Source of the DNA: JBBQNY01 sp038255255
GTDB taxonomy: Bacteria > Pseudomonadota > Gammaproteobacteria > Xanthomonadales > Ahniellaceae
Assembly: GCA_038255255.1 (NCBI GenBank)
Contig: JBBSLL010000055.1
Span: forward strand, 1-8,449
Length of the DNA stretch: 8,449 bases
Direction of reading: 5' to 3'
Each line of letters begins with the position of its first letter. The first letter of the stretch is position 1. Positions 1 to 7,300 of this stretch are shown in pieces. The position numbers were made by a program, and so were the translations under genes. The notes beneath the pieces were generated by a model. The model had not been told where the DNA came from and did not search any database. It saw only the letters and a list, made by a program, of their open reading frames with translations.

Positions 1-157
1 GCACCGCCATGGATACGACCGCCGCCGGAATGGCCGTGGCGATGGTCAAGCCTGCGAACAGTCCGAGATACGCGTTGGCGGCCGCCAGGATGACCGCGAG
101 GATGATCGCCAGCAGCACGGCGCGAAAGGTTAGTTGCGGCACTCCGCGCTCTGACAT
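1..157 (-). CDS. OPT-family oligopeptide transporter, N-terminal fragment (runs off the left edge)
   Basis: Only the first 52 codons are present. The visible protein begins MSERGVPQLTFRAVLL and continues as a hydrophobic helix (about residues 11-32), the motif AAANAYLGLFAGLT (about 25-38) and a second hydrophobic stretch AIPAAVVSMAV. An ANAYLGLxxGxT motif followed by IPAAV is typical of the start of OPT/YSL-type inner-membrane transporters, which import oligopeptides or metal-chelate complexes using the proton gradient. The ATG at 157 is supported by an AGGAG ribosome binding site (complement of 164-168) six nucleotides upstream. It lies 91 nt downstream of the S9 peptidase on the same strand, which suggests peptide use as the shared theme. 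Substrate cannot be judged from this fragment. The family call rests on recalled motif similarity. Confidence 0.8.
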   Translation of the reverse strand, partial: MSERGVPQLTFRAVLLAIILAVILAAANAYLGLFAGLTIATAIPAAVVSMAV

Positions 158-197
158 CGTTCACTCCTGATGGTGGGAAATGACGGACGACACGCCC

Positions 198-232
198 GTG
201 CAGGAGCCACGATGGTACGCGGCTCCGTGCAC
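198..232 (-). terminator. Intergenic hairpin between the peptidase and OPT genes, possible terminator
   Basis: GTGCA at 198-202 plus GGAGCC at 203-208 pair with GGCTCC at 221-226 plus TGCAC at 228-232, leaving a single-base bulge at 227 and a 12-nt loop. The 11-bp stem begins 17 nt after the peptidase stop codon. No T-tract follows on either strand, so it is not a standard intrinsic terminator. It may attenuate, protect a 3' end, or do nothing. Confidence 0.3.
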
Positions 233-248
233 CCGCGCCAACGCCAGG

Positions 249-2258
249 CTACTTTTTGCCAGCGCCGGGACCGATGTGGCGATCCAGGAACGCGAGCAGC
301 TTCGTGTAGTACTCGACGTTGTGGCCGTCCTGGTAGAAGCCGTGACCTTCGTCCTTGTACAGCAGCCACTCGGGAGCGTTGCCCGCCGCAATCAACGCGT
401 CGCGCATCATCTCGGAGTGCTTGAGCGGAGCACGCTCGTCGATGCCGCCCGCCGCGAGGAACACGGGCACCTTGATCCTGGACGCAAGGCGCGTGGGGGA
501 CGACTGCGCCAGCCTTTCGCGATCGCCTCCCAGCGTCTGGCCCAGGAAATTGGTTCCGCTTTTCGAGTCGCGGATGTCGCCCTCCTGGTACATGAGCGGC
601 AGGTCGTAGACGCCGATGTAGCCAACGGCGCAGCGGTAGAGGTCAGGATCTTTTGCCGCGCCCATGAGTGCGGCGTAGCCGCCGTAGCTCGCGCCATAAA
701 TGCAGATGCGCTGCTTGTCGGCGATGCCCTGTCCGATCGCCCATCGCGTGGCGTCGGAAAGGTCGTCCTGCATCTTGAGTCCCCATTGCTGGTAGCCCGC
801 GCGCATGTGATCGCGTCCGTAGTTTCCCGATCCCCGGAAATTGACCTGCAGCACCGCATATCCGCGCGAAGCGAGCAGCTGCGGTTCCGTCTGGAATCCC
901 CAGCGGTCCTGGATGCCGAACGGTCCACCGTGCGGATTCACCACCATGGGCATTCCCTTACCCGACGAACCGGGCGGGATGCTGATGAAGCCGTGCAGGG
1001 TGCGGCCGTCGCGAGCCGGAATCGAAACTGGACGCATCGCGGCCATGTGCTCGGGATTCACCCACTCGCGGCGGCTCGCGAGGTGCGTCGCTTCCTTCTT
1101 AGCAATGTCGAACACATAGAAGTCGCCGGGGTTGCGGTCGCTGTAGACGTAGACGAGGGCGAGGTTGCCGTCGCGCGTGAAGCCCGTGAACTCCACCGCA
1201 TGTCCCGGAAAGCTCTTCTGCAGCGACTTCAGCAGTCGGGTCTCCGGCGCGTCGCCGACCAGGAAATGCTGGCGCGGCTGCCCATCGTTGAAACGCACGG
1301 CAAATGGTGTCGTCTGATCCGCGCGCCACATGAGGCCCGCGGGATCGACCCTGGCGTCACGCACCGCGACGCTTTGCTTGCGTGTACGGACGTCGAAGGC
1401 GTGAATCGCGCTGGGTCCGGTCGGTTGGTCCGCATACAGATACGCGACGCTGTCATCCGAGTTGAAGCCGAGCGCGAAAACGTCGAGGTCGGACTTCGAT
1501 TCGTCGTTGATGAGTTCCCACTGAGCGTCGGCGGCCGAGCGGTAATAGAGCTTGGAATTACGGTCGATCCCGGCACCCTGCGCGAACCGTGCGACACCTT
1601 CATGGTCGATGACGAAGTCGGCGTTCCGGACCGGAGCCCTTGCAATGATGGTTCGGGCGCCGGTCCGGACATGCATCCGCTGCAGCGTGGTGAATGGTTC
1701 CTCGCCGGAGATCAGCGAGTACACGGCAACCAGCACGTGGTCGTCGTCGGCCGGCAACGTGTCGACCATGGTCGCGGCAATCATTTCCTGCTTGCGCGAT
1801 TTGATGCGCGACGCGACCGCCATGTCGCCCTTGCGACGGCCGACCAGTATCGACTGGTCCTTGCCGTCCACGTTGGTCCCGTAGATCTCTCCGGTCAGGT
1901 AGAGCTGGTCGAATGCGCCGTTCTTCTCCGCCATGGTGAGCAGCACGCGCGTGTCGTTGACCCACCAGAAATCGTCGATGTGCGACCGGCTCGGGACGCC
2001 CACCACGCTCATCTGCTGCATGTCCTTGCGCCGGATGATGACCAGCACCGTCTTGTTATCCACCGGAGCGGTCGCGGCCAAATACTCACCGGTCGGGGAG
2101 ATCTTGAGCTGATGAAAAGTGTCGAGCTTGACGAACTGCCCGACGCTTGCGGGTGTCGGTCGTGCCGGCGCGGGCGCTTCCTGGGCGGATGCCCCGGCAC
2201 AGCCGATCATGAAAAAACACGTGAGAAGAAGTTGAGTTGTCTTCTGGAAGAGATGCAT
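249..2258 (-). CDS. Secreted S9-family (prolyl oligopeptidase-like) serine peptidase
   Basis: A 669-residue exported peptidase of the dipeptidyl/acylaminoacyl-peptidase type. Residues 1-26 are a signal peptide: basic start, hydrophobic core LLLTCFFMIG, then C20 and AGASAQ. Cleavage after ASA (about residue 25) is likely; MIGC is a poor lipobox. Residues about 45-395 have the beta-rich, repeat-like look of the S9 propeller domain (LKISPTGEYLAA, FWWVNDTRVLL, YVYSDRNPGDFYVFD). Residues about 410-662 form the alpha/beta-hydrolase domain: oxyanion-side motif NPHGGPFG (441-448), nucleophile Ser524 in GASYGGYAAL, Asp607 in GGIDERAP, His639 in EGHGF. The triad is complete, and length is normal for S9 enzymes. 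The ATG at 2258 has a GGGGA about five nucleotides upstream. It starts 60 nt after manC, so it could be cotranscribed, yet it has no obvious role in sugar-nucleotide synthesis. Likely role: periplasmic cleavage of short peptides. Exact specificity cannot be told. Confidence 0.93.
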   Translation of the reverse strand: MHLFQKTTQLLLTCFFMIGCAGASAQEAPAPARPTPASVGQFVKLDTFHQLKISPTGEYLAATAPVDNKTVLVIIRRKDMQQMSVVGVPSRSHIDDFWWVNDTRVLLTMAEKNGAFDQLYLTGEIYGTNVDGKDQSILVGRRKGDMAVASRIKSRKQEMIAATMVDTLPADDDHVLVAVYSLISGEEPFTTLQRMHVRTGARTIIARAPVRNADFVIDHEGVARFAQGAGIDRNSKLYYRSAADAQWELINDESKSDLDVFALGFNSDDSVAYLYADQPTGPSAIHAFDVRTRKQSVAVRDARVDPAGLMWRADQTTPFAVRFNDGQPRQHFLVGDAPETRLLKSLQKSFPGHAVEFTGFTRDGNLALVYVYSDRNPGDFYVFDIAKKEATHLASRREWVNPEHMAAMRPVSIPARDGRTLHGFISIPPGSSGKGMPMVVNPHGGPFGIQDRWGFQTEPQLLASRGYAVLQVNFRGSGNYGRDHMRAGYQQWGLKMQDDLSDATRWAIGQGIADKQRICIYGASYGGYAALMGAAKDPDLYRCAVGYIGVYDLPLMYQEGDIRDSKSGTNFLGQTLGGDRERLAQSSPTRLASRIKVPVFLAAGGIDERAPLKHSEMMRDALIAAGNAPEWLLYKDEGHGFYQDGHNVEYYTKLLAFLDRHIGPGAGKK

Positions 2259-2318
2259 GGGAATCCCCGGTCCTTGGTGGTGGTTGGTGAAGTGATACGG
2301 ATCGATGCGCGCCCTGGC

Positions 2319-3755
2319 TCAGGTGCGCCCGTAGCGGTCTTCGAGGCGCACGATGTCGTCCTCTCCGAAGTAGTCCCCGCATTGCACCTCGATCAGGTGC
2401 AGGTCGCGGTCGGTGGCATTCTCGAGGCGATGCAGCGTCTCGACCGGAATGTACGTCGACTGGTTGCGCTCCAGCAGGAATTCGTCGTCACCGACGCGCA
2501 CCTTTGCCGTACCCGACACCACCGTCCAGTGCTCGCTGCGGCGGTGATGCAGCTGCAGGCTCAACACGTGTCCCGGCTTGACGGTCAGGCGCTTGACCTT
2601 GCAGTCGTCGGCGTCCTCGAGGATGGTGTAACTGCCCCACGGGCGATGCGTGGTCACGTGCGATTCGACCGTCGGATGAGACCGCGCCCGCAGGGCTTCG
2701 ACCACGCGCTTGACGTCCTGCGAGCTGTCGCGATGTGCAACCAGCACCGCATCCGCGGTTTCGATCACGGTCAGGTCGCGCACGCCGACCATCGCCACCA
2801 ACCGGCCGGAAGCCTGCACCTGGCAATCCTGCGAGTCGATCAGCACCGTTTCGCCACGACTGCGATTGCCGTCGGCGTCGGGCGCGATCTCTCCGCCGAT
2901 GGCGGTCCACGAGCCGATGTCGCTCCAGTCGAAAGTGGCGGGGACGACCGCGACGTTGGCAGCCCGTTCCATCACCGCGTAGTCGATCGAGATGTCCGGA
3001 ATGCGCGCGAAACTTTCCGCGTGCCAGGTACAGGCATGAGCGCCCTGCGACGCGGTCGCGTCGAAGCATTCGCGCGCAGCGTCCAGCACGTCGGGACAGG
3101 TCGATGCAGCGGCCTGCAGCAACGCATCGGCGCGGAAGCAGAACATGCCTGCGTTCCAGAGATACGTGCCGCTCGCCAGATACGAGGCGGCCGTCGGACC
3201 ATCCGGCTTCTCGACGAAACGCTCGACCCGGAAACCACCCGGCAGGATCTCTCCACGCTGGATGTAGCCATAGCCGGTCTCGGCGCGCGTCGGCGGGATT
3301 CCGAATGTCACCAGCTGACCCGTGCGTGCCAGACTCTCTGCCGTCGCGACACACGCGAGGAAACTCGCGACATCCCGTATCAGGTGATCGGCCGGCAGGA
3401 CCAGCAACGTCGCGTCGGCGCCGAGGTTCGCCTCGATCCAGAGCGCAGCGAGCACGATCGCGGGCGCGGTATTGCGCGAAGAAGGTTCGAGCAACAGTCT
3501 CTGGCGGCCGACGTCATCGGGCGCGACGCGCGCGTACAACTCCTCGGTGAGGTGACGATAGGCATGGCTGGTCACGGTGACGATCGGCGCACCATCGCTG
3601 CCTGCTCCCGCGGCGCGCAGCAGCGTCTTGCCCAACAGGGTTTCGCCGTCCGGCATCGGCATGAAAGGCTTGGGCAGGGTCTTGCGCGAGACGGGCCACA
3701 GGCGCGTGCCGGCGCCGCCGGACAGGATCACCGGGACACGGACGCCAGGCCGCAT
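2319..3755 (-). CDS. manC: Bifunctional mannose-1-phosphate guanylyltransferase / mannose-6-phosphate isomerase
   Basis: A 478-residue type II PMI/GMP enzyme (ManC/XanB/AlgA/CpsB family). It isomerises fructose-6-phosphate and mannose-6-phosphate and joins mannose-1-phosphate to GTP to give GDP-mannose. N-terminal guanylyltransferase domain: signature ILSGGAGTRLWPVSR (10-24), LEPSSRNTAPAI (89-100), LPADH (120-124), FVEKP (180-184), LWNAGMF (199-205). C-terminal cupin isomerase domain (about 365-478): RPWGSY (371-376), QLHHRRSEHW (401-410) holding the expected metal ligands His403 and Glu408, and His442 in ETLHRLEN. Family length is usually about 470-480. ATG 3755 is chosen because it puts the signature near the terminus as in relatives, but its ribosome site is poor. 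GTG at 3773 adds six residues, has GGGA eight nucleotides upstream and would overlap rmlD by 8 nt. Last gene of the nucleotide-sugar block; the phosphomannomutase partner is not seen here. Confidence 0.95.
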   Translation of the reverse strand: MRPGVRVPVILSGGAGTRLWPVSRKTLPKPFMPMPDGETLLGKTLLRAAGAGSDGAPIVTVTSHAYRHLTEELYARVAPDDVGRQRLLLEPSSRNTAPAIVLAALWIEANLGADATLLVLPADHLIRDVASFLACVATAESLARTGQLVTFGIPPTRAETGYGYIQRGEILPGGFRVERFVEKPDGPTAASYLASGTYLWNAGMFCFRADALLQAAASTCPDVLDAARECFDATASQGAHACTWHAESFARIPDISIDYAVMERAANVAVVPATFDWSDIGSWTAIGGEIAPDADGNRSRGETVLIDSQDCQVQASGRLVAMVGVRDLTVIETADAVLVAHRDSSQDVKRVVEALRARSHPTVESHVTTHRPWGSYTILEDADDCKVKRLTVKPGHVLSLQLHHRRSEHWTVVSGTAKVRVGDDEFLLERNQSTYIPVETLHRLENATDRDLHLIEVQCGDYFGEDDIVRLEDRYGRT

Positions 3756-3765
3756 TTTTTCGATT

Positions 3766-4740
3766 TCATCCACGGGTTCTATCCCTGAGCAGGGAATGCC
3801 CGCTCGTGAGTTCCAGCAGGGTCGCCTCGAGTTCGTCCTGCCAGTGCGGCAGCGGAGTGCCGATCCGCGTCGCCAGGCGACCACAGTCGAGGACGGAATA
3901 CGCGGGACGCCGGGCTCGCGTGGGCCAATCGGCGCTGGCGATTGCCTCCACCCGCGGAGCGGCGTCCAGCAGGTCCAGCGCATGCGACCTGTCGATCGTG
4001 CGCTGCGCGTAAGTGTGCCACGAAGTCACGCCGGAGCAGGTCAGGTGCAGCGTCTCGCGCGAGGCTTCGTCTGCATCCGGCGCACGATCGCGCAGCAACC
4101 GGGCGGTGACGTCCGCGATGAGGCGCGCGGATGTCGGTGCTCCGACCTGGTCCGCCACGACACGCAGTGCACGGCCGGCGTGTGCGGCCCGCAGGATCGT
4201 GCGCAGGAAATTCTGGCCGTGGGCCGCATAGACCCATGCTGTACGAAGGATCAGGTACTCGCACCCGCTGGCGTGGATTGCCTGTTCTCCCGCCCATTTC
4301 GAACGACCGTAGGCCGACGCCGGCGCTGGCTCGGCTGCTTCGTCGTACGGCGCCGTCGCGTCACCTGCAAATACGTAATCAGTGGAATAGTGGACGAGCA
4401 GCGCGCCGTTGCGCGCCGCCCAGTTGGCGAGGATCGCGACCGCCCGATGGTTGATGGCGGCGGCGAGCTCGGGCTCGTCCTCGGCACGATCGACCGCCGT
4501 ATAAGCCGCTGCGTTGACGATGATGCGCGGTGCCAGCGCATCCAGCTGGCCTTCCAGCAAATCGAGGTCCGCGAGATCAATCCTTGCTCGCGCCCCCACC
4601 GCTCCTCCGGGAGCGGCGCCAGTCGCGAACGGATCTGCGGCTTTGCCATCGCGCGTCGCGAGCGTCAATGGCGCAACGGGGACCAGCGAGCGCGCGAGTT
4701 CGCGACCGACCTGGCCGCTGGCACCCAGCAACAGGATCAC
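3766..4740 (-). CDS. rmlD: dTDP-4-dehydrorhamnose reductase
   Basis: Last step of dTDP-L-rhamnose synthesis: NAD(P)H-dependent reduction of dTDP-4-keto-L-rhamnose. The 324-residue protein is a short-chain dehydrogenase of the RmlD type. Nucleotide-binding GASGQVGREL is at 6-15, IVNAAAYTAVDRAE at 74-87, STDYVFAG at 119-126, the catalytic YxxxK as Tyr144 and Lys148 in YGRSKWAGE, and RTAWVYA at 166-172, followed by the typical GAPTSA (200-205) and RPAYSVLDC (278-286). It is about 25 residues longer than E. coli RfbD. Much of the excess is an Ala/Gly-rich stretch at about 32-53, before the Rossmann fold resumes. The start is GTG; GTG and the rmlC stop TGA share four bases (GTGA), which fixes the start and suggests translational coupling. 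The stop lies 10 nt before the manC ATG. Confidence 0.95.
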   Translation of the reverse strand: MILLLGASGQVGRELARSLVPVAPLTLATRDGKAADPFATGAAPGGAVGARARIDLADLDLLEGQLDALAPRIIVNAAAYTAVDRAEDEPELAAAINHRAVAILANWAARNGALLVHYSTDYVFAGDATAPYDEAAEPAPASAYGRSKWAGEQAIHASGCEYLILRTAWVYAAHGQNFLRTILRAAHAGRALRVVADQVGAPTSARLIADVTARLLRDRAPDADEASRETLHLTCSGVTSWHTYAQRTIDRSHALDLLDAAPRVEAIASADWPTRARRPAYSVLDCGRLATRIGTPLPHWQDELEATLLELTSGHSLLRDRTRG

Positions 4741-5294
4741 GCGGACAGGTCCGGCAATTGCGACGGATCAATCGAGGCCAGCACCGGTGCGGAAGCATCC
4801 TTCGGAGACAGGCTCGGGCGCGCGATGGGCCAGTCGATCGCGAGGTCCGGATCGTCCCAGCGAATCGACGCATCGCCTTCGCGGTCATAGACCTCGGTGC
4901 ACAGATAACAGAACGTTGCCTGTTCGCTGAGCACCACGAATCCGTGCGCGAAGCCCGGCGGCAGCCAGAGCTGCCGGCCGTTTTCGGCACTCAGCGTTAC
5001 GGCTTCGGATCGGCCAAAGGTCGGCGATCCGCGCCTGATATCGACCGCGACATCCCATACCTCTCCGGACTGCACCCACACGAGCTTGCCCTGTGGCCGT
5101 GGCCACTGATGGTGCAGGCCGCGCAAAACGCCGTACTGCGACACCGACACGTTGGACTGGACCATTTCCATATCGATGCCGATCGCGGCGTAGCGCGCGC
5201 GGTTCCAGGCCTCGAAGAATGCGCCACGCTCGTCGCGATGTACCGCGGGCTCGAGTAGCTTGAGCCCCGGGATGCGCAGGTCTGTCGATTTCAC
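4737..5294 (-). CDS. rmlC: dTDP-4-dehydrorhamnose 3,5-epimerase
   Basis: A 185-residue cupin enzyme that epimerises dTDP-4-keto-6-deoxyglucose at C3 and C5 to give dTDP-4-keto-L-rhamnose. Family landmarks in order: DERGAFFEAWN (21-31), VQSNVSVSQYGVLRGLHHQ (45-63) with the general base His61, QGKLVWVQSGEVWDVAVDIR (68-87), SPTFGR (90-95), LSAENGRQLWLPPGFAHGF (101-119), Tyr130 in FCYLCTEVYD, and WDDPDLAIDWP (146-156). By my alignment His61 and Tyr130 match the catalytic pair His62/Tyr132 of the M. tuberculosis enzyme. The length is normal. The start is GTG inside the end of rmlA, with four shared bases (GTGA) and a weak GGA eight nucleotides upstream, so translation probably depends on ribosomes finishing rmlA. 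Its own stop overlaps the rmlD start in the same way. Confidence 0.96.
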   Translation of the reverse strand: MKSTDLRIPGLKLLEPAVHRDERGAFFEAWNRARYAAIGIDMEMVQSNVSVSQYGVLRGLHHQWPRPQGKLVWVQSGEVWDVAVDIRRGSPTFGRSEAVTLSAENGRQLWLPPGFAHGFVVLSEQATFCYLCTEVYDREGDASIRWDDPDLAIDWPIARPSLSPKDASAPVLASIDPSQLPDLSA

Positions 5295-6175
5295 GCAGTG
5301 AATCCGCGCTCGGCGAGGCCCAGCAGATACTGACCATACGCATTCTTGGCCAGCGGCTGCGCCAGCTCACGCAGTTGCGCCTTGTCGATCCAGCCCTGCG
5401 AGAACGCGATTTCTTCCGGGCATGCGACCTTGAGGCCTTGCCTGGACTCGATGGTCGCGATGAAATCGCCCGCCTGCAGCAGCGAGTCGTGCGTTCCCGT
5501 ATCGAGCCACGCGTAGCCACGCCCGAGTTTCTCCACACTCAACGATCCCTCTTCCAGGTACAGCCGGTTGAGGTCGGTGATCTCAAGTTCGCCGCGAGGT
5601 GAAGGCTGCAATCGGGCAGCGAAGTCGCTCGCGCGCCCGTCGTAGAAGTAAAGCCCGGTCACCGCATAATTCGAGCGCGGCGCGACCGGCTTCTCTTCGA
5701 GGCCGAGTACCGCACCGTCGTCGTCGAACTCGACCACGCCGTAGCGTTCCGGATCGTTGACCCAGTAACCGAATACCGTGGCACCGTCCACGCGATTGGC
5801 CGCGCGGCGCAGCTGTTCGGTGAAGCCGTGGCCGTAGAAGAGATTGTCGCCGAGCACCAGCGCGGAAGGCTCGCCTGCCACGAAGTCGCGCCCGATGAGG
5901 TAAGCCTGGGCAAGGCCGTCGGGGCTGGGCTGGGCGGCGTACACGAAGCGCATGCCCCATTGCGACCCGTCTCCCAGCAGTCGCTGGAACAGGGGCTGCT
6001 CATGCGGCGTGTTGATGATCAGCACATCGCGGATGCCCGCCAGCATCAGCGTGCTGAGCGGGTAATAGATCATCGGCTTGTCGTAGATCGGCAGCAGCTG
6101 TTTGCTGATGGATTGCGTCAACGGATAGAGACGCGTGCCGGATCCCCCGGCCAGAATGATGCCCCGGCGGGTCAT
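5291..6175 (-). CDS. rmlA: Glucose-1-phosphate thymidylyltransferase
   Basis: First step of dTDP-L-rhamnose synthesis: glucose-1-phosphate plus dTTP gives dTDP-glucose and pyrophosphate. The 294-residue protein has the full set of RmlA landmarks: GIILAGGSGTRLYPLT (5-20), SKQLLPIYDKPMIYYPLS (24-41), QPSPDGLAQA (82-91), LGDNLFYG (108-115) with metal ligand Asp110, EEKP (160-163), RGELEITDLN (194-203) and WLDTGTHDSLLQA (223-235) with the second metal ligand Asp225. Family members are usually about 290-300 residues. Pathway knowledge says RmlA is commonly inhibited by dTDP-L-rhamnose; that site was not checked here. The ATG shares four bases with the rmlB stop (ATGA) and has the best ribosome binding site of the operon, AGGAGG, four nucleotides upstream. 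Confidence 0.97.
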   Translation of the reverse strand: MTRRGIILAGGSGTRLYPLTQSISKQLLPIYDKPMIYYPLSTLMLAGIRDVLIINTPHEQPLFQRLLGDGSQWGMRFVYAAQPSPDGLAQAYLIGRDFVAGEPSALVLGDNLFYGHGFTEQLRRAANRVDGATVFGYWVNDPERYGVVEFDDDGAVLGLEEKPVAPRSNYAVTGLYFYDGRASDFAARLQPSPRGELEITDLNRLYLEEGSLSVEKLGRGYAWLDTGTHDSLLQAGDFIATIESRQGLKVACPEEIAFSQGWIDKAQLRELAQPLAKNAYGQYLLGLAERGFTA

Positions 6176-7248
6176 GCGGCCTCCTGCCCCAGTCTCTGCA
6201 TTCGATAGCTGCCGTCGAGGACGTGCGCCACCCAGTCGGGATTCGCCAGATACCAGTCCACCGTCATCGCCAATCCGTCCTCGAATGCGACCTCGGGGCG
6301 CCAGCCCAGTTCACCCGCGATCTTGCCTGCGTCGATCGCGTAACGCCGGTCGTGACCGGGACGGTCGGCAACGAAGCGGATCATCGCTTCGCGCGGCTCG
6401 CCGGTCGCGAGCGGGCGGCGCTCATCCAGCAAGGCGCAAATCGTCCGGACGACTTCGATGTTCTCGCGCTCGGCATCGCCGCCGATGTTGTACACCTCGC
6501 CGACCCTGCCCGCTTCGAGCACCCGGAAGATCGCGCGGCAGTGATCGGCCACGAACAGCCAATCCCGGACGTTGCGCCCATCGCCATAGACCGGCAGCGC
6601 TTCGCCGGCGAGCGCTTTCGCGATCACCAGCGGAATGAGCTTTTCAGGAAACTGGAACGGGCCGTAGTTGTTCGAGCAGTTCGTGGTCAACACCGGAAGC
6701 CCGTAGGTGTGGTGGAACGCCCGTACCAGGTGATCCGACGACGCCTTGGACGCTGCGTACGGCGAGTTGGGTGCATAAGGGGTCGTTTCGAGGAAACGTC
6801 CCTCCTCGCCCAGCGATCCGTAGACCTCGTCGGTCGAAACGTGCAGAAACCGGAATCGCGAGCGTGCCGGCTCCGCGCTGCCGCGCCAGAAATCGCGTGC
6901 GCACTCGAGCAGGCCCAGCGTTCCGACCACGTTGGTCGCGATGAAGGCCGCGGGCCCATCGATCGACCGGTCCACGTGGCTTTCGGCCGCGAAGTTGATG
7001 ATTGCCGTGGGCGCGTGTTCTGCGAGCAGGCCCGCTACCAGCGCCCGGTCGCCGATGTCGCCCTGCACGAATCGATGCCGCGCGTCGCCGTCCAGGTCGG
7101 CCAGAGACTCACGATTGCCCGCGTAGGTGAGCGCGTCGAGGTTGACGATGCGCAAGCCGGGGTCGCGTTCCAGTGCGATGCGCACGAAGTTCCCGCCGAT
7201 GAAACCGGCACCGCCGGTGACCAGCCAGGTGGGCATTTCAGAAGCCAT
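6172..7248 (-). CDS. rmlB: dTDP-glucose 4,6-dehydratase
   Basis: Second step of dTDP-L-rhamnose synthesis: NAD-dependent conversion of dTDP-glucose to dTDP-4-keto-6-deoxyglucose. The 358-residue protein is an extended short-chain dehydrogenase. NAD-binding WLVTGGAGFIGGNFV is at 8-22, NLDALTYAGN at 36-45, NFAAESHVDRSI at 85-96, the catalytic Thr139-Asp140-Glu141 in HVSTDEVYG, Tyr164 and Lys168 in SPYAASK, NCSNNYGPFQFPEKLIPL at 190-207, and GDGRNVRDWLFV at 222-233. ATG 7248 is preferred because it leaves the usual short leader before the glycine-rich loop. Its ribosome site (AGCGAAA) is weak. ATG 7236 would also fit; an ATG at 7287 would add 13 residues, has no ribosome site and lies right at the likely transcription start. 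First gene of the operon, 127 nt after ssb. Confidence 0.96.
   Translation of the reverse strand: MASEMPTWLVTGGAGFIGGNFVRIALERDPGLRIVNLDALTYAGNRESLADLDGDARHRFVQGDIGDRALVAGLLAEHAPTAIINFAAESHVDRSIDGPAAFIATNVVGTLGLLECARDFWRGSAEPARSRFRFLHVSTDEVYGSLGEEGRFLETTPYAPNSPYAASKASSDHLVRAFHHTYGLPVLTTNCSNNYGPFQFPEKLIPLVIAKALAGEALPVYGDGRNVRDWLFVADHCRAIFRVLEAGRVGEVYNIGGDAERENIEVVRTICALLDERRPLATGEPREAMIRFVADRPGHDRRYAIDAGKIAGELGWRPEVAFEDGLAMTVDWYLANPDWVAHVLDGSYRMQRLGQEAA
6180..6185 (-). promoter_or_regulatory. Strong ribosome binding site for rmlA, inside the end of rmlB
   Basis: The minus strand reads AGGAGG, a full Shine-Dalgarno core, four nucleotides before the rmlA ATG at 6175 and within the last codons of rmlB. 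The other rml starts have only partial GGA matches, so rmlA may be re-initiated more efficiently than the genes around it. Confidence 0.8.
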
Positions 7249-7268
7249 GGTTTTTCGCTGTAGGGGGA

Positions 7269-7300
7269 GGCGGCGCGCGCCAGCCATCGGGCGGCGCGCG
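7269..7300. repeat. 11-bp direct repeat in the rmlB leader, 21-bp period
   Basis: GGCGGCGCGCG occurs at 7269-7279 and again at 7290-7300, exactly 21 bp apart, about two helical turns. The second copy touches the -10 candidate at 7301-7309 and covers the expected transcription start. The first overlaps the perfect palindrome GGCGCGCGCC at 7272-7281. Tandem operator-like spacing is one reading. Chance in a pure G/C tract is the other. Confidence 0.45.

Noticed and set aside
2233..2258. Lipoprotein signal (lipobox) in the S9 peptidase
   Set aside because: C20 follows a hydrophobic core, but MIGC lacks the usual Leu/Val/Ile at -3, and an ASA-Q signal peptidase I site is nearby. Lipidation is possible but not supported enough to call.
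2259..2318. Promoter in the manC-peptidase gap
   Set aside because: TATCAC occurs on the minus strand, but there is no supporting -35 or extended -10, so nothing is called. The CACC-rich run is short and unremarkable.
2488..3354. 288-codon minus-strand frame inside manC
   Set aside because: It is an out-of-frame shadow of manC, Arg/Gly-rich with no fold-like pattern.
180..3788. 1202-codon open frame on the + strand
   Set aside because: It lies exactly codon-for-codon antisense to both the S9 peptidase and manC, in register with both. Stops would need TTA, CTA or TCA in the sense genes, all rare in GC-rich DNA. The protein has no recognisable domain, while the sense proteins have complete catalytic motifs.
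3577..4890. 437-codon + strand frame across rmlD
   Set aside because: It is in-register antisense to rmlD, with the same cause as above and no recognisable domain.
6223..7263. 346-codon + strand frame across rmlB
   Set aside because: It is in-register antisense to rmlB, whose product has full TDE and YxxxK motifs.
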